A stretch of DNA of 64,000 nucleotides, taken from the NCBI GenBank assembly GCA_026004615.1, contig BPJM01000004.1, forward strand, positions 310,001 to 374,000, written 5' to 3'. This DNA comes from Planctomycetota bacterium. Its GTDB lineage: Bacteria; Planctomycetota; J058; J103. Of the stretch, positions 7,682-14,978 are shown one piece after another. Every line of letters begins with the position of its first letter. The first letter of the stretch is position 1. The position numbers and the translations under genes are program-made. The notes below the pieces were generated by a model. It saw only the letters and a program-made list of their open reading frames with translations. It did no database searches and was not told where the DNA came from.

Positions 7682-9550
7682 ATGGCCATCAGCCAGCGCG
7701 ACAGGCGGCGGATCGAGCGCGAGCTGATCTCCAACGAGGCGTGGCGCGTGCGCGCCGGCCGCCACTGGCTGTGCCCCTATTGCGCCGAGCCGGTGACCGA
7801 CCGCCAGGGCCGCTATCCGGTCGGCGACGGGCGCGAGCTGCAGGCGGTGGTCCAGCACCTGGAGGGCTGCGCCGCCTGGGGTGGCTTCCAGGGCCGGCCG
7901 CTGCCGCTGGGGGAGCTGAAGGCACGCGCGCGCCGGCTGCGGATGCTCGAGCGCGTGCGCCGCGCGCTGCTGGAGCGGCCGAGCTGGCAGCTCTACGACG
8001 TGGAGCGCCACTGGTACTGCCCCTACTGCGCCGAGGCGACCGAGGTCCGGGTCCCCGCCGGCGGCAAGATCAGCGCCCGCACCCTGGGCGCGATCTGCCG
8101 CCACCTGCGGCGCTGCACCGCCCATGCCCGCGGGCGCGGTGCCGAAAAGCCCCTTGCCTACCTCGAGTCGATGGTCGCCTATGCCAACCGCATCCAGAAA
8201 ATGGCGGAGGCGGTGCGGCGCCGCATCGAGAGCGACGCGGTCTGGCGGCTGCGCGATGCCGAGGGGCGGTGGGTCTGCCCGTACTGCCGCCGGGTGTGCG
8301 AGCACATCGAGTTCGCCACCAGCGAGCAGATGGTCGAGGTCGCCCCGCGCGAGATCGCCCGCCACCTGATCGCCGGGTGCGCCGCCTTCCGGCGCGCGCT
8401 CATGCGGCGGGGGGCCGGAGGTGAGGACGGGGCAAGCCGTTCGCCCGCGCTGTCCGGTGAGATCGCGCATCTGGGGGCGGCGCCGACCCCGGATCTGGTC
8501 AAGCTTTCCGGGCGGCCACCCGCCTCGGTCTCCGGGGAGTGGGCCCGCGCCGGCGGCGAGGGAGGCGGCGGGGATTCCGGCCGCCTGCCGGGAGCCTCGG
8601 ATTCCGGGCCGCTGCCCGTGGCGGGCGGCGCCGAGGCCCCGGCCGGCGGCGTGGCCCCGGCGGGCGGAGCGACGGCCAGCGCCGATTCCGCCCGCCCGCG
8701 CCCGCCGGGGGCCGGCGCGCCGCTCTCCGAGGGCGCGGGCCAGCCGGAGAGCGGAGGCGAGCCGGAGCGGTGGCGCAGCTCCATCGATGCCCGCCTGGCC
8801 GAGGTGCGCTCCAGCGTCATCGCCATGCGGGGCGCGCCGGGAGCAGCCGCCGAGCCGCCGCCGCTGCCCGAGGTGGAGGGGCTGGAGCTGCGCGCCTTCC
8901 AGCGCACCGCCGGGCACCTGGCCGGCGACTTCATCGACGTGGTGACGCTGGAGGGCGAACGGCTGGTGTGCGTCGTCGGCGCCGCGGCGGGCGAGGGCGG
9001 GGAGGCGGCACTGCTGGTCCCGGTGGCGCGCAACCTGCTCCGCATGCACCTGCGGCGCGACCGCCCGCTCACCGAGGTGCTGCGCCAGGTCAATGCCGAT
9101 CTGTGCGCCGAGGGCGAGGCGCGCTCGTTCATCGCGCTGGTGCTGGCGGTGCTGGAGCGAAACACGCTCGCGCTCCGGTTCGCGCGCGCCGGCCTGCACC
9201 CGCCGCTTCTGTACTCCGAGCGGCGCCAGCCGGCGCTCGCGGCGCTGGAGTGCCCGGGCATGGCGCTGGGGCTGGACCGGGGCGAGGTCTTCGAGCGCGC
9301 CCTCGGCGAGCGGTGCCTGCAGCTCGCGCCCGGGGACCTGCTCGTGTTCCATACCGTCGGGGCGTTCCAGGCGCTCGACGTCGAGGGGCGCGCCTTCGGC
9401 TACGAGCGCCTGCTGGATGCGGTGCGGCGCTACGGGCGGCACGAGGCCGACTATTTCATCACCAAGTTCGCGCGCCTGTTCGAGGACTGGACGCGCGGCG
9501 CGCCGCTGCGTGAGGACGCCAGCGTGCTCGCGATCAAGGTGCGGGGGTGA
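7682..9550 (+). CDS. Paralogous zinc-finger SpoIIE-like protein, probable pseudophosphatase
   Basis: A paralogue (622 aa) of the preceding protein. It has three zinc-finger repeats (C31/C34/H59/C63, C113/C116/H141/C145, C199/C202/H228/C233), a Gly/Pro/Ala/Ser linker of about 130 residues (245-375) and a SpoIIE-type fold (395-622). Catalytic Asp residues are largely lost: GDISGHG has become VGAAAGEG (A434 for Asp), YTDG is HTVG (V559), and RDDMT is REDAS (E611, D612 kept), while the first motif AGDFID keeps D416. Loss of two core metal ligands predicts no phosphatase activity. ATG 7682 aligns with the paralogue's start; an in-frame GTG at 7643 is the alternative. It lies 79 bases after the active copy. 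Confidence 0.85.
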   Translation: MAISQRDRRRIERELISNEAWRVRAGRHWLCPYCAEPVTDRQGRYPVGDGRELQAVVQHLEGCAAWGGFQGRPLPLGELKARARRLRMLERVRRALLERPSWQLYDVERHWYCPYCAEATEVRVPAGGKISARTLGAICRHLRRCTAHARGRGAEKPLAYLESMVAYANRIQKMAEAVRRRIESDAVWRLRDAEGRWVCPYCRRVCEHIEFATSEQMVEVAPREIARHLIAGCAAFRRALMRRGAGGEDGASRSPALSGEIAHLGAAPTPDLVKLSGRPPASVSGEWARAGGEGGGGDSGRLPGASDSGPLPVAGGAEAPAGGVAPAGGATASADSARPRPPGAGAPLSEGAGQPESGGEPERWRSSIDARLAEVRSSVIAMRGAPGAAAEPPPLPEVEGLELRAFQRTAGHLAGDFIDVVTLEGERLVCVVGAAAGEGGEAALLVPVARNLLRMHLRRDRPLTEVLRQVNADLCAEGEARSFIALVLAVLERNTLALRFARAGLHPPLLYSERRQPALAALECPGMALGLDRGEVFERALGERCLQLAPGDLLVFHTVGAFQALDVEGRAFGYERLLDAVRRYGRHEADYFITKFARLFEDWTRGAPLREDASVLAIKVRG

Positions 9551-9664
9551 GCGCCCGCTGCGGCCACCGGCCGGCGGGGCGAGCGCGGCGGCTGCGCGGG
9601 GAAAACCCGCGCAAGGCGGCGCGGTCGTGGAGCGTCACCCTGATGTGGGCGGCGCGGGCTGGAC

Positions 9665-10237
9665 ATGGCTGAGCGGGCGGAGGACGCCGAGCTGGTCGCG
9701 GCGTGCCAGCGGGGCGACCGCGCAGCCTTCGCCCGGCTCGTCGAGCGCCACCTGCGGCTGGCCGGTGCGGCCGCCTATGCGGTGCTGGGCAGCTACGAGG
9801 AGGCCGCCGATGCGGTCCAGGAGGCCTTCCTCAAGGTCCAGCACCGCCTGGGCGAGCTGCGCGAGCCGCAGCGCTTCCGCTCCTGGCTGTACGGTCTGGT
9901 GCGCACGACCGCGCTCGATCGGCGGCGCCGGCAGCGGCGCGAGCCGGCAGCGGCAACGCCGGAGTCCGCGGCGCTGGAGCGGATCGCGGACGAGCGGCCG
10001 GCGGTGCCCGAGCACCTGGCGCACGCCGAGCTGCGCGCGCAGGTGCGGCGGGCGGTGGCCCAGCTGCCGGCGAGCTACCGGGAAGTGGTGGTGCTGAAGT
10101 ACCTCGACGAGCGGAGCTACGAGGAGATCGCGGCGCTGCTGGGCGAGAGCATCTCGGCGATCGAATCGCGCCTGCACCGGGCGCGGGCGTTGTTGCGGCG
10201 CCAGCTGCGGGGGCTGGTGCCGGAGCGAGAGGAGTAG
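9665..10237 (+). CDS. ECF-type RNA polymerase sigma factor
   Basis: A 190-residue sigma-70 family factor with only regions 2 and 4. Region 2 (about 8-80) contains ADAVQEAFLKV and RFRSWLYGLVR. Region 4 (about 118-178) contains LPASYREVVVLKYLDERSY followed by the helix-turn-helix AALLGESISAIESRLHRAR. It recruits core polymerase to alternative promoters. It lies 114 bases after the pseudophosphatase gene and 90 bases before a zinc-finger anti-sigma-like gene, the usual sigma/anti-sigma order. The exact ECF group and target promoters cannot be read from sequence alone. Confidence 0.92.
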   Translation: MAERAEDAELVAACQRGDRAAFARLVERHLRLAGAAAYAVLGSYEEAADAVQEAFLKVQHRLGELREPQRFRSWLYGLVRTTALDRRRRQRREPAAATPESAALERIADERPAVPEHLAHAELRAQVRRAVAQLPASYREVVVLKYLDERSYEEIAALLGESISAIESRLHRARALLRRQLRGLVPEREE

Positions 10238-10327
10238 CGCGGGGGTGCGGCCGGCGGCCGGGCTATTGCCCGGTCGTGCCGGGGCCGGCGCGCGGCGCGG
10301 CGGCGTGGCAGCAGGAGGAGCGCGGCG

Positions 10328-11458
10328 ATGCGGTGCCGGCAGGCGAAGGTGCTGCTCGAGCGGGAGCTGGACGGGCGGCTGGAGGCCGCCGGACGCCAGG
10401 CCCTGCAGGCCCACCTGCAGCAGTGCGCGGCCTGTCGCGCGCGCGGCGCCGAGCTGCGGCGGACCGAGCGGTTGCTCGCGGCGGCCTTCGTCGATCATCC
10501 CTTCGGCGAGGCGCTGGCCGCCCGCATCGCCGCTGCTGCCACCGCCGGCGCCGCCGCCGCGCCCACCGCTTCTCGCCCGGCGGCGGCTGGCCCCGAGCGG
10601 GCCGGCGCCCGCGCGCGCGTGCTCGCGCTGCCGCGGCAGGCGCGTCGCTGGCTGGGAGCGGGGCTGGCGGCCGCGGCCGCGCTGCTGCTCGTGGTGCTGC
10701 TCGGCGAGCGGATGCGGCCGCTGCCCCAGCCGCGGGGCGGGGCGGGGCTCACCGTGGCGCGGCTGGAGGGCATGGCGCCCACCGCGGCGCTGCGGGTCGA
10801 GCGCGCCGGCGGCGGCCCCGGCGGCTACCTGCCGCCGGGCGGCGCGCTGGAGCTCGGCGCGGGCGACCGCTTCACGGTGGAGTCCGCAGGGGCGCGGCTG
10901 CGCTTTGCCGACGGCTCGGTGGTGCTGGTGCGGCCCGACACCACGGTGCGGATCGAGCAGGCAGGGCCCGGGCGCACGGAGCTTGCGATCCGCGACGGCC
11001 CGGGCGAGCTGTTCTGCGCGGTGGCCCCGCGCCCGGCGGGCAGCAGCTTCGCCATCCGGACCCCGTTCGGGTGGAGCGAGGTCGCCGGGACGCGGTTCGG
11101 GGTGCGCGTGGTGGCGGGACAGGCGGTCACCACGGTGCTGGAGGGTCAGGTCCGGGTGCGCCCCCTGGCGGTGGGCGGGGATGGCGGTGTGAGCGCGGGG
11201 GCCGCGCCGCCGCTGGTGCTCACCGCGGGCGAGCAGGGCGTGCTCGCCGCCGGCACGGCGGTGCGGCGCCGCCTCGGTCCCGCCGCCGCTGCCGCCGAGC
11301 TGGCCTGGGCGATCGGGCCGGCCGAGGCGGCGGCGGGCTCCCGAGCTGGCCCGGCGGCGGCGCCCGCTCCGCTCCCGCAGCCGCCCGCGCCGGCGGCGGG
11401 CGAGGGCGGGCCCGCGCTCGACCTGCCGGTCGAGCCCCCGGGGAGCGAGCCGCGCTGA
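10328..11458 (+). CDS. Membrane anti-sigma factor-like protein with zinc finger and FecR domain
   Basis: A 376-residue single-pass membrane protein. The N-terminal zinc-finger anti-sigma motif reads C3...H29-x3-C33-x2-C36. It is followed by an Ala/Pro linker, one transmembrane helix (about 108-127) and a periplasmic FecR-like domain (about 165-275: RLRFADGSVVLVRPDTTVRI, WSEVAGTRFGVRV). The C-terminal 60 residues are Ala/Pro-rich. The architecture is that of an anti-sigma factor holding the upstream ECF sigma factor in the cytoplasm and sensing a periplasmic signal. The start is supported by GGAGGA eight bases upstream. Partnership with the sigma factor is inferred from adjacency. Confidence 0.82.
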   Translation: MRCRQAKVLLERELDGRLEAAGRQALQAHLQQCAACRARGAELRRTERLLAAAFVDHPFGEALAARIAAAATAGAAAAPTASRPAAAGPERAGARARVLALPRQARRWLGAGLAAAAALLLVVLLGERMRPLPQPRGGAGLTVARLEGMAPTAALRVERAGGGPGGYLPPGGALELGAGDRFTVESAGARLRFADGSVVLVRPDTTVRIEQAGPGRTELAIRDGPGELFCAVAPRPAGSSFAIRTPFGWSEVAGTRFGVRVVAGQAVTTVLEGQVRVRPLAVGGDGGVSAGAAPPLVLTAGEQGVLAAGTAVRRRLGPAAAAAELAWAIGPAEAAAGSRAGPAAAPAPLPQPPAPAAGEGGPALDLPVEPPGSEPR

Positions 11459-11565
11459 GCGGCTGCCGCAGCGCTGCACGGCGCGCCGCCGCGGGCGCTG
11501 CACCTGCCTGCGCGCCTCGCCTATGATGGAGCGCGGGAGCAGCTGCAGCCACGAGAGGCCGGCGC

Positions 11566-12414
11566 ATGCGGGGCCGGGGCGGTACGGTGCGGGCGATCGC
11601 GGCCGTGCTGCTGGCGGCCGTGCTGCTGCTGTATGTGTGCGCGGCGCCGCTCGCCCAACACGCGCTCCCGCCGGAGCCCGCCCCGCCCCCGGCGCGGGTG
11701 CTGTTGCGCGCGGCGCCCGTGGGGGCGAGCACCAGCGCCGAGGTGCTGGCCGCGCGTGCCGCCGCGCAGGCCGAACAACCCTGGCGCGACCTCCGCCTGG
11801 CCATGGTCCGCGAGCAGATCGAGGCGCGCGGGCTCGGGACGCCCCCGGTGCTGGAGGCCATGCGCGCGGTGGCGCGCCACCGCTTCGTGCCGGCGGAGCT
11901 GCGCGCGCAGGCCTACGAGGACCGCCCGCTGCCGATCGGGCACGGGCAGACGATCTCGCAGCCGTACATCGTCGCCTTCATGACCGAGATGCTGGCGCTG
12001 CAACCGGGGGCGCGGGCGCTCGAGGTCGGCACCGGCTCGGGCTACCAGGCGGCGGTGCTGGCGGAGCTCGCCGCCGAGGTGGTGACGATCGAGATCATCG
12101 GTGCGCTGGCGCACAGCGCCGCCGAGCGGCTGCAGCGGCTGGGCTATCGCAACGTCACGGTCGTGCACGGCGACGGCTACTTCGGCTGGCCGGAGCGCGC
12201 GCCCTACGACGCGATCGTGGTCACCGCCGCCGCCACGCACATCCCGCCCCCGCTGCTCGCCCAGCTCAGGCCGGGCGGCCGCATGGCGATCCCGCTCGGC
12301 GATACCCCGTGGACCCAGAGCCTGGTGCTGGTGCGCAAGGCGGAGGACGGCACCGTCACCGCCCGGGACGTGCTGCCGGTCGCCTTCGTGCCGTTCACCC
12401 GGCAGCTGCGCTGA
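11566..12414 (+). CDS. pcm: Protein-L-isoaspartate O-methyltransferase, exported or membrane-anchored
   Basis: Repairs isoaspartyl residues in damaged proteins using SAM. The core (about residue 72 on) shows SQPYIVAFMTEMLAL, motif I EVGTGSGYQAAVLAEL, DAIVVTAAATHIPPPLLAQL and the LRPGGRMAIPLG strand, all typical of PCMT. Unlike the cytoplasmic E. coli enzyme, it begins with a basic segment and a long hydrophobic stretch (VRAIAAVLLAAVLLLYV, about 8-24), a signal peptide or anchor. About 45 linker residues follow. A TATGAT -10-like box lies at 11522-11527. It is co-oriented with and 12 bases upstream of the spermidine-synthase-like gene. Confidence 0.88.
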   Translation: MRGRGGTVRAIAAVLLAAVLLLYVCAAPLAQHALPPEPAPPPARVLLRAAPVGASTSAEVLAARAAAQAEQPWRDLRLAMVREQIEARGLGTPPVLEAMRAVARHRFVPAELRAQAYEDRPLPIGHGQTISQPYIVAFMTEMLALQPGARALEVGTGSGYQAAVLAELAAEVVTIEIIGALAHSAAERLQRLGYRNVTVVHGDGYFGWPERAPYDAIVVTAAATHIPPPLLAQLRPGGRMAIPLGDTPWTQSLVLVRKAEDGTVTARDVLPVAFVPFTRQLR

Positions 12415-12426
12415 GGGAGCGGGCGG

Positions 12427-14820
12427 GTGAGCAGCGCTGCAGCGGACCGTCCGCGTGCCGCCGACTACCTCGCCGTCGGCTGCCTGGCAGCGGCGCTGCT
12501 CGGCTTCGAGGTGGTGCTGCTGCGGGTGTTCGCCTTCAGCCAGTGGCATCACTTCGCCTCGCTCTCGGTCTCGCTGGCGCTGCTCGGCTTCGGGGCGGCG
12601 GGCACGGCGTTGGTGCTGCTCGGCGGCCGCGCGTGCCGTGCCGCTGACGGGCTCTGGTGCGCGGGGGTGCTGCTCGCCGGCACCGGCGTGCTGGCGCTGC
12701 CGCGGCTCAACGCCGTCCTGCCGGTGCGGCCGCTGTTCGCGGTCTGGGACCTCGGGGAGCTCCGCAAGCTGCTGCTGCTCGACTTTGCGGCAGCGGTGCC
12801 GTTCTTCGGCGGCGGTCTGGCGCTCGCGCTGGTGTTCGTGCGCTGGCCGGCGGCGAGCCGCCCCTTGTACGCGGCCGATCTGGCCGGCGCAGGGGCGGGC
12901 AGCCTGCTCGCGCTCGCGCTGCTCGCCCGGCTGGGGGTGGAGGCGTGCCTGGAGGCGATGGGGGCGGCGCTGCTCGCGGTGGCGGCGGTCTTCGGGCTGG
13001 GGCGCCGCCGGGGCTCGTGCCGGCGCGCGCCGCGGCTCGGGGCGGCGGCGGCGGCGCTGCTGGCGGCGCTCGGCGCTGCGCGGGCTGCGGGGCTGCCCGG
13101 AGCGCAGCTCCATGTCTCCGACTTCAAGCCGCTGGCGATGCTGCTCGAGCTGCCGGATGCGCAGGTGCTCCACCGCGCACCGGGGCTGCGCCATCTCGCC
13201 ACCGAGATCCGCTCGCAGAGCATCCGCATGGCGCCGGGGCTCAGCCTCATGTGGCAGGAGGCGGTGCCGGCGCAGGACGCGCTGGTGCTGGACGCCGAGC
13301 GCGTCCTGCCGCTGCCGCGGGCGCCGGATCGGAGTGCGCTCGGTTTCCTCCGGGCGAGCCTCGGCTTCGCTCCCTATGCGCTGCGCCCGCGCGCGAGCGT
13401 GTGCGTGCTCGGCACGGGCGGCTGGCTCGGCGCCTTCGGCCCGCTGGTGGCCGGGGCGCGCCGCGCGGTCTGGGTCGAGGACGACCCGCAGGTGCGCGCG
13501 GCGTTCGCGCGCCGCGGTCTCGATGCCTCCTTCGCCGCGGCCATCGACGACGCCCCGCGGCGCTTTGTGGAGACGGCGCGCGAGCGCTTCGATCTGGTGG
13601 TGTTCGAGCGGCTCTATCCGGGCGGGGACGCGTTGACGGAGGAGCCGCTGCTGACCGTCGAGGCGCTCGCCCGCGCGCTCGCCCTGCTCGAGCCCGGCGG
13701 TCTGCTGATCCTTCCGGTGCGGCTGCACAACCCGCCGCGCCGGCTACCGCGCGTGCTGGCGACGGCGGCGCATGCGCTCGCGCGCGCCGGTGCCGCCCGG
13801 CCCGCCGCGCACGTGCTGGTGCTGCGCTCGCTGCGCGACGCGGTGGTGCTCTGCGGGCGCGATCCGCTGCAGCCAGCCGATCGCGAGCGGCTGCTGGCCT
13901 TTGCCCGCCGCTGGGGCTTCGAACCGGTGTGGCTGGCGGGCGAGCCCGTGGGCGAACAGCTGCTCGTGCGCGCGGCGGCAGCGGCGCTCGCTGGACGGCC
14001 GCTGCCCGAGCCGGCTCAGCTCTATCGCACGACGCCGCCGACCGACGCCCGCCCGTACGCCTGGGCCTCGATGCGCTGGCAGCGGCTGCCGGAGCTGTTG
14101 CGGCGGCTGGGGCGGCAGGGGCTGGCGTGGCTGGACTGGGGACCGCTGCTGCTCGTCGTGGCGCTGGTGGTGGCGGCCGGGCTCGCCGCGGTGCTGATCG
14201 TGCTGCCGCTCGGGCGGCTCGGCCGCGGGGCGGCGCCGCTCAGCCGCCCGCGGGTGCTGGGCTACTTCACCGCGCTCGGCCTGGGCTACCTGCTGCTGGA
14301 GATGGCGGCGCTGCAGCGCGCGACGCTGCTGTGCGGCCACCCGGTGGTGGCGGCGGCCGTCGTGTTCGCCACCTTTCTCGTCGGCTCCGGTCTCGGCAGC
14401 CTCAGCGCGCCACGGGCGCGCTCGCCCGGTGCGGCGCGTGCGCTGCTGGTGCCGGCGGCGGGGGGGCTGGGGGTTGCGGCGGCGGTGCTGTGGGGGGCGA
14501 CGCCGCTCATGTGGCGGCTCGGTCCGCTCGGGCGCGGCGCGGTGCTGGTCGTGGCGCTGCTGCCGCTGGCCTTCGCGCTCGGGCGGTGGCTGCCGTGGGG
14601 GCTCAGGCGGCTGGCCGAGGCCGAGCCGCTGATCCCCTGGGCATGGGCGATCAACGGCTTCGCTTCGGTGATCGCGCCGCCGCTGGCGGCGCTGCTGGCG
14701 GTCGAGGCGGGCCAGCCCGCGAGCTGGCTCGCGGGGCTGGGCTGCTACCTCGCCGCCGCCGCGATCGCGCGCTCCTGGCAGGTGCGCGCGGGTGCGGGTG
14801 GACCGCCGCCTGTGCCGTAG
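12427..14820 (+). CDS. Multi-pass membrane protein with spermidine synthase-like domain
   Basis: A 797-residue GTG-initiated protein. An N-terminal membrane domain (roughly 15-220; for example YLAVGCLAAALLGFEVVLL) precedes a Rossmann domain resembling spermidine synthase/SAM-binding proteins (VCVLGTGGWLGAFGPL followed by VWVEDDPQVRAAF, about 325-370). A second hydrophobic domain follows (about 565-790). This membrane/spermidine-synthase-like/membrane layout is widespread in bacteria with no settled function; polyamine synthesis should not be assumed. It starts 12 bases after pcm and converges on the histidine kinase gene, with a large palindrome between them. Confidence 0.75.
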   Translation: MSSAAADRPRAADYLAVGCLAAALLGFEVVLLRVFAFSQWHHFASLSVSLALLGFGAAGTALVLLGGRACRAADGLWCAGVLLAGTGVLALPRLNAVLPVRPLFAVWDLGELRKLLLLDFAAAVPFFGGGLALALVFVRWPAASRPLYAADLAGAGAGSLLALALLARLGVEACLEAMGAALLAVAAVFGLGRRRGSCRRAPRLGAAAAALLAALGAARAAGLPGAQLHVSDFKPLAMLLELPDAQVLHRAPGLRHLATEIRSQSIRMAPGLSLMWQEAVPAQDALVLDAERVLPLPRAPDRSALGFLRASLGFAPYALRPRASVCVLGTGGWLGAFGPLVAGARRAVWVEDDPQVRAAFARRGLDASFAAAIDDAPRRFVETARERFDLVVFERLYPGGDALTEEPLLTVEALARALALLEPGGLLILPVRLHNPPRRLPRVLATAAHALARAGAARPAAHVLVLRSLRDAVVLCGRDPLQPADRERLLAFARRWGFEPVWLAGEPVGEQLLVRAAAAALAGRPLPEPAQLYRTTPPTDARPYAWASMRWQRLPELLRRLGRQGLAWLDWGPLLLVVALVVAAGLAAVLIVLPLGRLGRGAAPLSRPRVLGYFTALGLGYLLLEMAALQRATLLCGHPVVAAAVVFATFLVGSGLGSLSAPRARSPGAARALLVPAAGGLGVAAAVLWGATPLMWRLGPLGRGAVLVVALLPLAFALGRWLPWGLRRLAEAEPLIPWAWAINGFASVIAPPLAALLAVEAGQPASWLAGLGCYLAAAAIARSWQVRAGAGGPPPVP

Positions 14821-14821
14821 G

Positions 14822-14955
14822 TGCCTGATTTGCGGAACCCTAACGTAGGTGGGCATCCGCAGCGCGGCTTCCGGATTCCCCCCGAAGGGGGCCTCCCTCC
14901 ACCGCGCGATGTAGGAGGCCCGTTAGGACCGCATCGGTTCGGCAAATGAGCAGGC
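14822..14955. repeat. Large imperfect palindrome between convergent genes
   Basis: About 134 bases that resemble their own reverse complement block by block. The outer arms are GCCTG-ATTTGCGGAACC (14823-14839) against GGTTCGGCAAATGAGCAGGC (14936-14955). An inner CCTAACG block (14838-14844) faces its complement near 14921-14927, and the centre is a hairpin CCCCC-C-GAA-GGGGG (14878-14891). It could act as a bidirectional terminator, a structured RNA or a degenerate palindromic mobile unit. There is no U-tract after the central stem. No second copy was noticed in the window. Confidence 0.6.
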
Positions 14956-14978
14956 CCCGTCTCGAACACCGCAGCGGT

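Noticed and set aside
12427..14820. Calling the membrane protein a spermidine synthase
   Set aside because: The Rossmann strands are recognisable but polyamine-site residues are not clearly conserved, and such membrane fusions have no demonstrated polyamine activity.
14822..14955. tRNA or other known structured RNA in the palindromic region
   Set aside because: No cloverleaf, anticodon arm or CCA end can be drawn; the symmetry is that of one large inverted repeat.
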